Shown: piece after piece, positions 51,748 through 60,981 of the stretch
Layout: each line of letters opens with the position of its first letter
Numbering within the stretch: position 1 is the first letter of the stretch
NCBI RefSeq assembly: GCF_033441515.1
Contig: NZ_JAWQJT010000003.1
Span: 1,860,001-1,924,000 of the forward strand
Direction: 5' to 3'
Origin: Amycolatopsis solani
GTDB taxonomy: Bacteria > Actinomycetota > Actinomycetes > Mycobacteriales > Pseudonocardiaceae
Length of the DNA: 64,000 nucleotides
The notes under the pieces: generated by a model
Told to the model about the DNA's origin: nothing
Databases searched by the model: none
What the model saw: only the letters and a program-made list of their open reading frames with translations
Program-made: the position numbers and the translations under genes

Positions 51748-52989
51748 ATGACCGAGCGCACGCGCTGCGTCGTCATCGGTGGCGGGCCGGCCGGGATGGT
51801 TGCGGGGCTCCTGCTGGCCCGGGCCGGCGTCGAGGTGACAGTGCTGGAGAAGCACGCGGACTTCCTGCGCGACTTCCGCGGCGACACGGTGCACCCGTCG
51901 ACGCTGACCCTGCTCGACGAGCTGGGTCTCGGCGAAAAGTTCCACGCGCTGCCGCACAGCGAACTGACGGCGGCGGGCTTCCCGCAGGAGAACGGCGAGA
52001 TGATGAAGCTCGCCGACTTCACCCGGCTGAAGGTCCCCCACCCGTACATCGCGATGGTGCCGCAGTGGGACTTCCTCGACCTGCTCGCCGAAAGCGCCCG
52101 CAAGGAGCCGACGTTCGTCCAGCGGATGGAGACGGAGTGCACCGGCCTGGTCCGCGAGCACGGCCGCGTCGAGGGCGTCACCTACCGCACGGCCGCCGGT
52201 GAGACCGGGGAAATCCGCGCGGACCTGGTCATCGCCGCCGACGGCCGGTGGTCGCTGGCCCGGCGCGAGGCCGGCCTGGTGCCGCACGAGTACGACTGCC
52301 CGTTCGACGTCTGGTGGTTCCGGCTGTCGCGGCACGAGGACGAAGAGGGCGGCATGCTGCTGCCGAAGATGCGGGACAAGCGCTTCGCCGTGCCGCTCCC
52401 CCGGCCGGACTTCTACCAGGTCGCCTACCTCGCGCCGAAGGGCGACGACCTGCGAAAGCAGGGCATCGAAGCCTTCCGGGAGAACGTGACGCAGATCTGC
52501 CCCGAGTTCGCCGACCGGGTGCACGAGCTGAAGACGATGGACGACGTCAAGTTCCTCGACGTGCGGCTGAACCTGCTGCGCAAGTGGCACGTCGACGGGC
52601 TGCTCTGCCTCGGCGACGCGGCGCACGCGATGTCGCCGATCGGCGGCGTGGGCATCAACCTCGCGGTGCAGGACGCGGTCGCGGCGGCGACGCTGCTGGC
52701 CGAGCCGCTGCGCCGGGGCCGTCCGACGGAGGCCGAGCTGGCGAAGGTGCGTTCGCGGCGGCTGGCGCCGACGCTGCTGGTGCAGGGGCTGCAGCGCCTG
52801 ATGCACCGGACCGTCGTGCGCGGGGTGATGAGCGGCAAGCGCAACGGCCCGCCGGAACCGATGATCAAGGCGTTCTCGCGGTTCCCGCGCCTGTCGTACT
52901 TCCCGGCCCGGCTCCTCGGCCTCGGGCTGCGGCCGGAGCACGCTCCGGCGTACGCCCGGCGGCCGATGGAGCCGGCGACCAAGGACTAG
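51748..52989 (+). CDS. FAD-dependent aromatic-ring-type monooxygenase
   Basis: The 413-residue protein has the Rossmann GGGPAGMVAGLLLARAG near the N-terminus, an intermediate AADGRWSLAR motif (DG motif) and GDAAHAMSPIGGVGIN (FAD ribose site). This is the group A flavin hydroxylase layout of the p-hydroxybenzoate hydroxylase type. It may hydroxylate a phenolic or polyketide compound. ATG 51748 is preferred over ATG 51739 because GGGGAG (51733-51738) is then at workable distance. Its last four bases overlap the converging FAH gene. No other catabolic gene besides that hydrolase is adjacent. Confidence 0.9.
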   Translation: MTERTRCVVIGGGPAGMVAGLLLARAGVEVTVLEKHADFLRDFRGDTVHPSTLTLLDELGLGEKFHALPHSELTAAGFPQENGEMMKLADFTRLKVPHPYIAMVPQWDFLDLLAESARKEPTFVQRMETECTGLVREHGRVEGVTYRTAAGETGEIRADLVIAADGRWSLARREAGLVPHEYDCPFDVWWFRLSRHEDEEGGMLLPKMRDKRFAVPLPRPDFYQVAYLAPKGDDLRKQGIEAFRENVTQICPEFADRVHELKTMDDVKFLDVRLNLLRKWHVDGLLCLGDAAHAMSPIGGVGINLAVQDAVAAATLLAEPLRRGRPTEAELAKVRSRRLAPTLLVQGLQRLMHRTVVRGVMSGKRNGPPEPMIKAFSRFPRLSYFPARLLGLGLRPEHAPAYARRPMEPATKD

Positions 52990-53756
52990 ACGTTTTCGAC
53001 CGGGTTGGTCAGAGTGCCGATGCCTTCGATGGTGATCGAGACGCTCTGACCGCCCTCGATCGGGCCGACGCCCTCGGGCGTGCCGGTCAGGATGACGTCG
53101 CCGGGCAGCAGCGTCATGACGCCGGACACGAACTCGACCAGCTCGGGGATCTTGTGGACGAGGTCGGACGTGCGGCCGTCCTGCTTGAGCTCGCCGTCGA
53201 CCTCGGACTTCAGGGACAGGTCGGACGCGTCGAGCGACGTCTCGATCCACGGCCCGAGCGGGCAGAACGTGTCGAAGCCCTTGGCGCGGCCCCACTGGCC
53301 GTCGGCCTTCTGGAGGTCGCGCGCGCTGACGTCGTTGGCCACGGTGTAGCCGAGGATCGCGCTGGCCGCGCGGGCCGCGGGCACGTTCTTCACCGGCTGC
53401 CCGATGACGATGGCCAGCTCGCCCTCGAAATCGACGCGGCCGATGCCGGACGGGCGCCGGATGGCCGCGTTCGGGCCGACGACCGTGGTGGACGGCTTGA
53501 GGAACAGCATCGGGGCGCTGGGCACCTCGTTGCCGAACTCGGCGGCGTGCTTGGCGTAGTTCCGGCCGACGGCGATCACCTTCGACGGCAGGATCGGCGC
53601 GAGCAGCCGGACGTCCGCAAGGGGCCACCGCTTGCCGGTGAAGTTGGGGTTGCCGAACGGGTGCTCGGCGATTTCCAGGACCTGGGCGTCGTCACCGTCC
53701 CCTTCGACCGAAGCGAACGCGACACCACCGGGATGAGCAATACGGGCTAGGCGCAC
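52986..53756 (-). CDS. Fumarylacetoacetate hydrolase-family protein
   Basis: The 256-residue protein has the FAH C-terminal fold with metal ligands in DFEGELAIVIG (two Glu) and NDVSARD (Asp), plus the GRNYAKHAAEFG segment. Members include acylpyruvate hydrolases, oxaloacetate decarboxylases and 2-hydroxyhepta-2,4-diene-1,7-dioate isomerases. Actinobacteria often carry this gene near cimA, leuB and gltX, so it may be a housekeeping metabolite-repair enzyme rather than a catabolic one. Translation starts at GTG 53756. It lies 31 bases after cimA on the same strand. Confidence 0.9.
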   Translation of the reverse strand: MRLARIAHPGGVAFASVEGDGDDAQVLEIAEHPFGNPNFTGKRWPLADVRLLAPILPSKVIAVGRNYAKHAAEFGNEVPSAPMLFLKPSTTVVGPNAAIRRPSGIGRVDFEGELAIVIGQPVKNVPAARAASAILGYTVANDVSARDLQKADGQWGRAKGFDTFCPLGPWIETSLDASDLSLKSEVDGELKQDGRTSDLVHKIPELVEFVSGVMTLLPGDVILTGTPEGVGPIEGGQSVSITIEGIGTLTNPVENV

Positions 53757-53787
53757 GCTGTCAGTCTACGTGCGCCCAGCCGGTGAC

Positions 53788-55392
53788 TCAGGCCACGGTC
53801 GAGCTCTTGTGGACGAGCGCGTCGCAGAGGGCCAGCCAGCTGGCCTCGACGATGTTGCCGTGCACCCCGACCGTGGTCCATTCGCGTTCGCCGTCGGTGC
53901 TCTCCACCAGCACGCGCGTCACCGCGTCGGTGCCCGGGTGGCCCTGGAGGATGCGGACCTTGTAGTCGGCGAGCTCCACACTGTCCAACCAGGACAGGTG
54001 CGGGCTCAGCGCCTTCCGCAGGGCGGCGTCGAGCGCGTGCACCGGGCCGATGCCCTCGGCGGTGGCGATCACGCGCTGCCCGCCGACGTGCACCTTGACC
54101 GTCGCCTCGGCGACGACCTCGGCGTCGGCGCGGTGGTCGAGGACCACGCGGTAGGACTCGAGCTCGAACGGCGCCTCGGCGGGGACGTCGGCCTCCTGGC
54201 GCAGCAGCAGTTCCAAGGAGGCGTCGGCGGCCTCGAAGGACCAGCCTTCGGCTTCGAGGCGCTTGACCTTGGTGATGGCGCTCGTCAGCGCTTCGGGCCG
54301 GCCGGCAAGGTCGACCCCGAGCTCACGTCCCTTGAGCTCGAGGCTGGCCCTGCCGGCCATCTCGGTGACCAGCACCCGCATGTCGTTGCCGACGGAAGAC
54401 GGATCGATGTGGTTGTACAGCAACGGATCCACCTTGATCGCGCTCGCGTGCAGTCCTGCCTTGTGGGCAAAAGCCGACGTCCCCACGTAAGCCTGGTGGG
54501 TGTAGGGAGCGATGTTCGCGATTTCGGCAAGGGCATGGGAGACCCGGGTCAGCTCGGCCGCTCCTCCGGTCGGGAGGACGTCCATGCCGAGCTTGGTCAC
54601 GAGGTTCCCTGTCACGGCGAAGAGGTCGGCGTTGCCGGCCCGTTCCCCGTAACCGTTGGCGGTGCACTGGACGTGCGTCACGCCGGCCTGCACCGCGGCG
54701 ACGGAATTCGCCACGGCGCAGGAAGTGTCGTCCTGACAGTGGATCCCGAGGCGGAATCCGGTGTTTTCCTTGATTTCCCCGACGGTCCGGGCGAGATCGA
54801 GCGGCAGCTGCCCGCCGTTGGTGTCGCACAGCACGAGGACGTCGGCCCCCGCGTGGGCGGCGGCGTCGAGGACCTTGAGCGAGGTCTCGGGCGAGAACGC
54901 GTAGCCGTCGAAGAAGTGCTCGGCGTCGAGGAAGACGCGCCGGCCTTCTTTCGTGAGGAATTCGACGGTGTCCCGGACCATGGCGCAGGCCTCGTCGACG
55001 TCGACGCGGAGAGCGCGTTCGATGTGCCGCAGATCGGACTTCGCGACGAGCGTGACGACCGGCGCTTCACTGTCGAGCAGGGCGCGGACCTGCGGATCGG
55101 CGTCCGCGGTGGTGCCGGCCTTGCGGGTGGCGCCGAACGCGACGAGGGCCGCGTGGTTCAGCTTGAGCTCACCCTTCGCGGCGCGGGCGAAGAACTCCGT
55201 GTCCTTGGGGAGCGCCCCCGGCCAGCCGCCTTCGATGAACCCGACGCCCAGCTCGTCCAGCAGCCGCGCGACGGCCAGCTTGTCCTGGACGGAGTAGGAG
55301 ATGCCCTCGCGCTGCGCACCGTCGCGCAGGGTCGTGTCGTAGAGGTGGAAGGCATCGCCGAGCGGAGTATCGGCGGGCTCCTGGCGGGTCAC
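53788..55392 (-). CDS. cimA: (R)-citramalate synthase CimA
   Basis: The 534-residue protein belongs to the alpha-isopropylmalate/homocitrate synthase family. It has the N-terminal DTTLRDGAQREGISYSVQDK metal and substrate motif, CDTNGGQLP and GIHCQDDT in the barrel. A C-terminal LeuA-type allosteric domain spans about residues 400-520. The size and the GGWPG motif suit the citramalate/2-isopropylmalate-like group annotated as CimA in actinomycetes. That enzyme condenses pyruvate and acetyl-CoA on a threonine-independent route to isoleucine. GTG 55392 follows AGGAGAAGACC. An Ile-containing leader peptide and a terminator hairpin just upstream indicate attenuation by isoleucine supply. Confidence 0.93.
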   Translation of the reverse strand: MTRQEPADTPLGDAFHLYDTTLRDGAQREGISYSVQDKLAVARLLDELGVGFIEGGWPGALPKDTEFFARAAKGELKLNHAALVAFGATRKAGTTADADPQVRALLDSEAPVVTLVAKSDLRHIERALRVDVDEACAMVRDTVEFLTKEGRRVFLDAEHFFDGYAFSPETSLKVLDAAAHAGADVLVLCDTNGGQLPLDLARTVGEIKENTGFRLGIHCQDDTSCAVANSVAAVQAGVTHVQCTANGYGERAGNADLFAVTGNLVTKLGMDVLPTGGAAELTRVSHALAEIANIAPYTHQAYVGTSAFAHKAGLHASAIKVDPLLYNHIDPSSVGNDMRVLVTEMAGRASLELKGRELGVDLAGRPEALTSAITKVKRLEAEGWSFEAADASLELLLRQEADVPAEAPFELESYRVVLDHRADAEVVAEATVKVHVGGQRVIATAEGIGPVHALDAALRKALSPHLSWLDSVELADYKVRILQGHPGTDAVTRVLVESTDGEREWTTVGVHGNIVEASWLALCDALVHKSSTVA

Positions 55393-55419
55393 GGTCTTCT
55401 CCTAGCGTTTCGAGGCAAC

Positions 55420-55450
55420 AAAAAAACCTCCCGCATGGGTGCGAGAGGTT
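55420..55450 (-). terminator. Attenuator hairpin before cimA
   Basis: On the minus strand AACCTCTCGC pairs with GCGGGAGGTT (about 55450-55441 and 55436-55427, one mismatch) and is followed by seven T residues (55426-55420). It is an intrinsic terminator 28 bases before the cimA start and 24 bases after the leader-peptide stop. Confidence 0.88.
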
Positions 55451-55473
55451 GCGCGCCGGGGGCTCTTGTGGAG

Positions 55474-55518
55474 CTATCGTCCGGCGCGCTCGTCGATAAT
55501 GATCGCGAAGCTGGTCAT
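55474..55518 (-). CDS. cimA leader peptide MTSFAIIIDERAGR
   Basis: A 14-residue frame begins at ATG 55518 and ends TAG 55474. It contains three Ile codons in a row (ATC ATT ATC), the end product of the citramalate route. There is no Shine-Dalgarno sequence. CATGAT at 55530-55525 lies six bases ahead of the ATG, so the message is probably leaderless, as is common for actinobacterial leader peptides. Stalling at the Ile codons when isoleucyl-tRNA is short would favour read-through of the hairpin downstream. The arrangement is the same as the ilvB and leuA attenuators known in actinobacteria. Confidence 0.82.
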   Translation of the reverse strand: MTSFAIIIDERAGR

Positions 55519-55524
55519 GGTCGC

Positions 55525-55530
55525 ATCATG
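55525..55530 (-). promoter_or_regulatory. Candidate -10 element of the cimA leader
   Basis: CATGAT on the minus strand ends six bases before the leader ATG, placing the transcription start at or next to it. The upstream -35 (GGACTT, 17 bases away) is weak. Confidence 0.4.
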
Positions 55531-55837
55531 CCACAGGGCTTCGGGGGAAGTCCACAAGCTGGGTCAAGCTCCCACGATCCGGGAACGTTGGCCGGGTGGC
55601 CTGGAGGGGACGTTGCTGCCATCTGATGCGCTGAAGGGTCCGGGACAGGTCACCGGACAGCCGCGTTTCGCCGGAATTCGGGCCGCCTCCCCGGACGAGC
55701 AAGCCCCACCCGTCCCTGGGGGCTGACCCCGGTCCAGTCTATCGGCGGCCACCGACAAACCCGGCCGGAAAGCATTTCGGAGGCTCGCTTGTCCACATCG
55801 CGGCACTGCTGTGGACAACTCGCGAAAGGGGCCACAA

Positions 55838-55990
55838 CGGCAGCCGAGCAGCACGCATCACCCGCGGCAGCGCGGCACCACCCACGACGGCAGCCGAGCA
55901 GCGCAGCACCACCTGCGACCGGTACAGCCGCACACGGCACCACCAACGACCGGCACAGCAACGCGGCACCACCCGCGGCCAGCGCGGCCG
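55838..55990. repeat. Degenerate 29-31-base tandem repeat
   Basis: The core CGGCACCACC recurs at 55873, 55904 (one mismatch), 55935 and 55964, spaced 31, 31 and 29 bases. CGGCAGCCGAGCAGC is also repeated exactly at 55838-55852 and 55888-55902. There is no spacer/repeat alternation, so it is not a CRISPR array. It occupies the non-coding space between leuB and cimA. Confidence 0.75.
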
Positions 55991-56013
55991 AGTCTCGAGC
56001 AAGTCGCGCGTCC

Positions 56014-56056
56014 CGAATGACTCATTCGAGACCTCCCACGCCCCCAATGAGTCATT
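56014..56056. repeat. Pair of AATGA-N-TCATT palindromes
   Basis: CGAATGACTCATTCG at 56014-56028 and AATGAGTCATT at 56046-56056 are odd-centred palindromes with opposite centre bases, in a purine/pyrimidine-biased context. They lie just downstream of the leuB terminator. They could be dispersed repeats or binding sites. Confidence 0.65.
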
Positions 56057-56080
56057 CGCGACCCCCGAGACCACCGCACG

Positions 56081-56110
56081 AAAAAGCCCCGCACCACGAG
56101 GGTGCGGGGC
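56081..56110 (-). terminator. leuB terminator
   Basis: GCCCCGCACC (56086-56095) pairs with 56101-56110 across a five-base loop. On the minus strand it is followed by TTTTT (56085-56081). It lies 19 bases after the leuB stop. Confidence 0.9.
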
Positions 56111-56128
56111 CTTCCGAAAAGAAAAACC

Positions 56129-57169
56129 TCAGCCGGCCGTCCGGACATTGGACGAAACCAACGCCGCCAGCCGGTCCCCGATCGCCTGCGTGGCACCCGG
56201 CGACGCCTGGTCCCGGGTCGCCAGGTCGAACGCCACCGAAGCCTCGATCCGCCGGGCGGCTTCCTTCTGCCCCAGGTGGTCCAGCAGCAGCGACACCGAC
56301 AGCACCGCCGCCGTCGGGTCGGCCAGCCCCTGGCCCGCGATGTCCGGGGCCGAGCCGTGGACCGGCTCGAACATGCTCGGGTTGCGGCGGGTCATGTCCA
56401 GGTTGCCGCTCGCCGCCAGGCCGATGCCGCCGGTCACCGCGGCCGCCAGGTCCGTGATGATGTCGCCGAACAGGTTGTCCGTAACGATCACGTCGAACCG
56501 GGACGGGTCCGTCACCAGGTGGATGGTCGCCGCGTCCACGTGGGAGTACGCGACCGTCACCTCCGGGTGCTCCAGCGAAACCTCTTCGACGATCCGCGAC
56601 CACAGCGAACCGGCGAACGAGAGCACGTTGGTCTTGTGGACCAGCGTCAGGTGCTTGCGCGGCCGGGCCTCGGCCCGGTTGAACGCGTCCGCGACCACGC
56701 GGCGGATGCCGAACGCCGTGTTGACGCTGACCTCCGTCGCGATCTCGTGCTCGGTGTCCTTGCGGATCAGGCCGCCCGTGCCCGCGTACGGGCCTTCGGT
56801 CCCTTCGCGCACGACCACCATGTCGACGTCGCCCGCGTCGGCCAGCGGCCCGCGGACACCCGGGTACAACCGCGCCGGGCGCAGGTTGACGTGGTGGTCC
56901 ATCTCGAACCGCAGGCGCAGCAGGAGACCGCGCTCGAGGATGCCGCTCGGCACCGTCGGGTCGCCGACCGCGCCCAGCAGGATCGCGTCGTGCTGGCGGA
57001 GTTCGCCCAGTACCGACTCCGGGAGCAGCTCGCCGGTCGAGTGCCACCGGGCCGCGCCGAGGTCGTAGTTCGTGATCTCCGCCGTCGGTGCTACTTCGCC
57101 GAGCACCTTCAGCGCCTCGGAGACCACCTCGGGCCCGATCCCGTCACCTGGGATCACCGCGAGCCGCAT
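56129..57169 (-). CDS. leuB: 3-Isopropylmalate dehydrogenase LeuB
   Basis: The 346-residue protein oxidises and decarboxylates 3-isopropylmalate in leucine synthesis. It also handles the methylmalate analogue of the citramalate route, which fits its place beside cimA. Visible family motifs are [11 protein letters not shown] at the start, the substrate arginines around [30 protein letters not shown], and the signature [19 protein letters not shown] with its metal Asp residues. GGAGGTG ahead of ATG 57169 sets the start; an in-frame upstream extension lacks one. leuC and leuD are not in the window. Confidence 0.97.
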   Translation of the reverse strand: MRLAVIPGDGIGPEVVSEALKVLGEVAPTAEITNYDLGAARWHSTGELLPESVLGELRQHDAILLGAVGDPTVPSGILERGLLLRLRFEMDHHVNLRPARLYPGVRGPLADAGDVDMVVVREGTEGPYAGTGGLIRKDTEHEIATEVSVNTAFGIRRVVADAFNRAEARPRKHLTLVHKTNVLSFAGSLWSRIVEEVSLEHPEVTVAYSHVDAATIHLVTDPSRFDVIVTDNLFGDIITDLAAAVTGGIGLAASGNLDMTRRNPSMFEPVHGSAPDIAGQGLADPTAAVLSVSLLLDHLGQKEAARRIEASVAFDLATRDQASPGATQAIGDRLAALVSSNVRTAG

Positions 57170-57330
57170 CCACACACCTCCGTCGACCGGGCCACCAGCG
57201 CACCGATGGCCCACCGCAACAAAACGCCAGCAGCCGGAAGGTTACCGGCCGTAGACAAACGGCCGTAGCCGCACCACCCTTATGCCGCATCCTCCCGCAG
57301 GGTGAGACACCCAATCGGGTGAATACGGGC

Positions 57331-57368
57331 AGGGGCGCCCCCGGCGGGAACCCGCCGGAGACGCCCCT
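57331..57368 (-). terminator. Terminator of the subtilase gene
   Basis: AGGGGCG-CCC-CCGGCGGG pairs with CCCGCCGG-AGA-CGCCCCT around two A residues, a long hairpin 30 bases after the protease stop. It also separates the protease from leuB. Confidence 0.85.
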
Positions 57369-57397
57369 GTTCCTGCACAGATCGATCTTGCCACGGC

Positions 57398-60300
57398 CTA
57401 GCGGCCACCGCCCCCGATCGGCTGACGGCCACGAGCCGCCGGGGCCACGTCCACCTTGACCACGTTCGCCCGGTTCCCCGCGGCGTTGTGGTGCTCGATG
57501 GCGAGCAGCCCGAGCGCGTTGTCCGCCGCGGCCGAAGCCGCGTTCCGGGTGACGACCAGCGCCGTGCCCGGCTTCGCGACGTAGCCCAGCGCGGCGTCGC
57601 CGCCGCCCTGCACCGAGTAGCCCGGGGCGAGCGCGTCGAACGAAAGCGGCGTGCCGACGTAGTCGATCAGCCCGTTCGTCGTGCCCGGCGCGACGTAGAA
57701 CCCGCTGGTGCCCACCGTGTAGGAGATGCGGTGGCTGTCGGCGTTCGCGTCGATGCCCAGTGCGGCCAGCGAAACCGGCAGCGTGATCACGTTCGTGTCG
57801 AACACGTTGGTGTCCACGTCGCCGAGCTGGCCGTTGACCGCCTGGACGTCGACCGTCGGGAAGCCCGCGGTCAGCGCGACCGTGACGGCCAGCAGCACGT
57901 CCGTGGACGTCGCCTTGGTCACGTAGGTCTCGAAGTCCGGCTGCCCGTCCCCGGTGGTGTCGATGTCGACGAACGGCGAGGTGTTGCTGCCGATGTTCGC
58001 CCAGTCGCCCCACGTGGAAAGGCCGAACGCGAGGATCGCGTTCTCCGGCTCGCCCTGCGCCTTCGCCAGCGGAGCGGTGGAAGCCGCGCCGATGTAGCGG
58101 AGGTCGCCGCCCTTGGCCGTCTTGTTCAGCGTGCAGTCGGTGACCACGTCCGCGTCGCACTCGGGCAGCTGCGGGGATTCCGCCTGCAGCTCGAGCACGC
58201 TGATCAGCGAGCGGTACCGCTGCGCGCCGGCACCCTGGTCGACGCCCTTGCCGGTCAGGTTCAGCACGGCCTGGGTCGCGTCGGCGCCGAACTTCACCGA
58301 CTGCGGCGTCGAAATCGTCGAGACCGGCTTCGGCGCGGAGTAGACCGAAACCCGCAGCGGCACCTTGGCGCCGCTCACCGGCGTGAAGGCGACGCGCCCG
58401 GAGGCGTCCGCGACGAACTGCCGGGCCAGGCCGGCCTGGGTGGCCTGCATGGTCGGGTCCATGACCTTGCGCAGCGCCTTCGGGTCGGTGATCTTCAGCG
58501 TCACCTTGACCTTGGCGGTGCCGCGCGGGGTCAGCTTCACCGTCTGCTTGTCCACTGTGTACTCGACGCCCGGCAGCGCGGTGACCGCCTGGTAGGCCAC
58601 CGAGTACTCGACCGCCGTGACGCCCTTGTTGACCAGCTTGATCGTCTTCGACAGCGTCACCGGCCCTGGCGCCTCGACCGTGCCGAAGCTGACGCTGACC
58701 GCGCCCGGGTCGTCCTGGACGTAGGCGAGGACCTGGTTGTCCAGCGCCGCCTTGGCGTCGATCCGGCCGCTGCCGACGCGCTGCGGCGCGTAGGTGTGGC
58801 CGGCCCCGTCGGAGACGTCGTGGCCGGCGGTGTCGATGACCGACGCCTTGACCTCCTCGACCGACCAGTCCGGATGGGACTGGCGGACCAGCGCGGTGAT
58901 GCCCGCGGTGTGCGGCGCCGCCATCGACGTGCCGCTCAGCACCGTCCGGCCGTTGCCGCTGCCGCGGAACGCCGAGGTGATCGTGTCACCCGGCGCGGCG
59001 ACGTCCGGCTTGACGGCCGGGCCGCGGGTGCCGCGCGAGGTGAACGAGCTCGGGGTGTCCACGATGGTCTTGTCGGTGGTCTGGATCGACGCACGGCCCG
59101 TGCCGTAGAGCCGGATCTGCAGCGTGCCCGCGGTCAGCGCCGCGCGCAGCGTCTTCGTGGCGGAACCGGTGAACTGGAACATCGGGATCGCCGCGTTGCC
59201 CGCGATGCCGGCGCTGAAGTGCTCCAAAGTGGACGAAAGGAGCGCGCCCTTCGCCCCGGCCGCCTGCGCGTTGTTGGCGCGGGCCGCCGAACCGCAGGCG
59301 CGGGTCGAGTCGTTGTCGTCCCATTCCAGCCAGACGAACTTGCCGGCGGCCTTCGCCTTGTCCTCGGCGGAGTACGGCGCGCAGCCCGCGCTGTTGGCCG
59401 CGGACAGCGCGACGACCGGTGCGGTCAGGTCCAGGGTGTCGTAACCGGTGTAGTTCTGGCTGTACTGCCCGGTCTTCTGCCCCGCGGCGGTCGAGGGCGC
59501 CTTGGCCTCGGCGGCGTCGCGCAGGATGCCCGCGTCGCGCGTGCTGGCGACGGTGAGCGCCTCCGGGGTGTTGCCCGGCGAGCCCGCGATGTCGTTGATG
59601 TCGCCGCCGTTGCCCGCGGAGATCACCGGCAGCACGTTGTTCGCGGCGAGCTTGCGCACGAACAGCGAGTCCGGGTCGTCCGGCGCGCCGAAGTCGGAGC
59701 CCAGCGACAGGTTGACGACGTCGAGGTGGTCGGTGAAGTCGCCGTCGCCGTCCGGGTCGAGGGCCCAGTCCAGCGCCTGCGAGGTGACGTTCGTCGAGCC
59801 CGCGCAGCCGAACACCTTGATGGCGTAGAGCAGCGACTTCGGCGCCGTGCCCGGGCCGATCTGCATCGCGTCGACCTTCTTGGCGTCCAGCTTCTTGTAG
59901 TCGCCCTTGAAGGTCTTGCCGTCGGCGGTGACGCCGAAGCCGCCGATGGTGCCGGCGACGTGCGTGCCGTGCTCACCGCAGGCGAGCGGGTTCGGGTCCG
60001 GCTTCGGGGTGGTCTTGCCGGGCGTCGCGGCGTCGTAGTCGTTGCCGACGAGGTCGGTGCCGCCGACCACCTTGGCGCTCGGGAAGAGCGGCGACGGCTT
60101 GGTGCTGTCGACGCTCTTGTACGCGGCCTGCGTGCCGGGACCGCCGAAGTCGGCGTGGGTGTAGTCGATGCCGTCGTCGATCACGCCGACGCGGACGCCG
60201 TCGCCGAACTTGCCGGTCTGCTGCCACGCCGCGAGGGTGTTGGTCAGCTGCTCGGCGCTGGCGTTGGTACGGGTCTTCGGCACGACCGTGCGGACCGCGA

Positions 60301-60751
60301 CGACGTCAGCCCGCTTCGCGACCTCGCGCAGCTTGGCGGCGTCGGCGGTGACGACCACGCCGGGGACGGCGTTGGCGGTCTGGGTGACGACCTGCGGCTG
60401 GGCGTTGCCCGCGCGCAGCTGGTTCACGACGGAGTCGACCGCGGCCGCGGTGTCGGCCTTGGCGGCCTTGGCGGCGCGCTTGGCCTGGTCCTTGCCCTGC
60501 GGCTGCGCGGCGGTGAACGCGTCGACGGCGGGCTTCTTGGCCAGCTCGACGAACGCGGTGACGCGGCCCTGCGCGGCGCTCAGGCGCGGCGAAAGCTTGC
60601 CCTGGAGCTGGGCGTCGTCGATCTTCACCGGTGCGACGCCGTCAGCGAGCGGAGCGTCAGCCGCACTCGCCACCGGCGCGCCCAGCGCGGCCGCCAGCAC
60701 GACGGCGAAGAACGCCGTCGTGACGCGGGCGGGTAAGCGGGATCTGCTCAT
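57398..60751 (-). CDS. Large secreted S8 (subtilisin-like) serine protease
   Basis: The 1117-residue preproprotein has a signal peptide (residues 1-31) and a pro-region of about 130 residues. The subtilase domain has the triad Asp192 (VIDDGID), His261 (HGTHVAG) and Ser609 (GTSMAAPH). A PA-type insert of about 150 residues sits before the Ser. The C-terminal part is rich in beta strands (Fn3-like, about 650-780) and ends in a domain with acidic Asp/Asn clusters (DTTGDGQPDFET) that may bind calcium. AAGGGG ahead of ATG 60751 is the chosen start. It sits between serA and leuB on the same strand with its own terminator, so it is probably a separate transcript. Confidence 0.94.
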   Translation of the reverse strand: MSRSRLPARVTTAFFAVVLAAALGAPVASAADAPLADGVAPVKIDDAQLQGKLSPRLSAAQGRVTAFVELAKKPAVDAFTAAQPQGKDQAKRAAKAAKADTAAAVDSVVNQLRAGNAQPQVVTQTANAVPGVVVTADAAKLREVAKRADVVAVRTVVPKTRTNASAEQLTNTLAAWQQTGKFGDGVRVGVIDDGIDYTHADFGGPGTQAAYKSVDSTKPSPLFPSAKVVGGTDLVGNDYDAATPGKTTPKPDPNPLACGEHGTHVAGTIGGFGVTADGKTFKGDYKKLDAKKVDAMQIGPGTAPKSLLYAIKVFGCAGSTNVTSQALDWALDPDGDGDFTDHLDVVNLSLGSDFGAPDDPDSLFVRKLAANNVLPVISAGNGGDINDIAGSPGNTPEALTVASTRDAGILRDAAEAKAPSTAAGQKTGQYSQNYTGYDTLDLTAPVVALSAANSAGCAPYSAEDKAKAAGKFVWLEWDDNDSTRACGSAARANNAQAAGAKGALLSSTLEHFSAGIAGNAAIPMFQFTGSATKTLRAALTAGTLQIRLYGTGRASIQTTDKTIVDTPSSFTSRGTRGPAVKPDVAAPGDTITSAFRGSGNGRTVLSGTSMAAPHTAGITALVRQSHPDWSVEEVKASVIDTAGHDVSDGAGHTYAPQRVGSGRIDAKAALDNQVLAYVQDDPGAVSVSFGTVEAPGPVTLSKTIKLVNKGVTAVEYSVAYQAVTALPGVEYTVDKQTVKLTPRGTAKVKVTLKITDPKALRKVMDPTMQATQAGLARQFVADASGRVAFTPVSGAKVPLRVSVYSAPKPVSTISTPQSVKFGADATQAVLNLTGKGVDQGAGAQRYRSLISVLELQAESPQLPECDADVVTDCTLNKTAKGGDLRYIGAASTAPLAKAQGEPENAILAFGLSTWGDWANIGSNTSPFVDIDTTGDGQPDFETYVTKATSTDVLLAVTVALTAGFPTVDVQAVNGQLGDVDTNVFDTNVITLPVSLAALGIDANADSHRISYTVGTSGFYVAPGTTNGLIDYVGTPLSFDALAPGYSVQGGGDAALGYVAKPGTALVVTRNAASAAADNALGLLAIEHHNAAGNRANVVKVDVAPAARGRQPIGGGGR

Positions 60752-60889
60752 GAGTCGGCCCCTTACTCGAGGTCTGGACCCGAACCTGCCTGCCGCTCCT
60801 GACACCCCCGACGGTGAAGCGCGGCACAGCGCCGTGCCCTCGACGGCGCGTGGTTCAACCTCGCGGGGAGAACTTAATGCCCCAAAACA

Positions 60890-60903
60890 CCTACTTACGT
60901 AGG
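60890..60903. promoter_or_regulatory. Inverted repeat CCTAC-N4-GTAGG upstream of the subtilase
   Basis: A 14-base symmetric site lies 139 bases before the protease start in a locally AT-rich stretch, just downstream of the serA terminator. It is a candidate operator. Confidence 0.35.
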
Positions 60904-60936
60904 CAAAGGACTCCGTTATGTAGTTGTGATTGCGCA

Positions 60937-60970
60937 CGAAGGCCCCCTGCCGAGTGACAGGGGGCCTTCG
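60937..60970 (-). terminator. serA terminator
   Basis: CGAAGGCCCCCTG (60937-60949) pairs perfectly with CAGGGGGCCTTCG (60958-60970), starting 12 bases after the serA stop. Confidence 0.9.
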
Positions 60971-60981
60971 AAAGAGTTAGC

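Noticed and set aside
55838..55990. CRISPR array
   Set aside because: Units are head-to-tail and imperfect, with no unique spacers and no cas genes.
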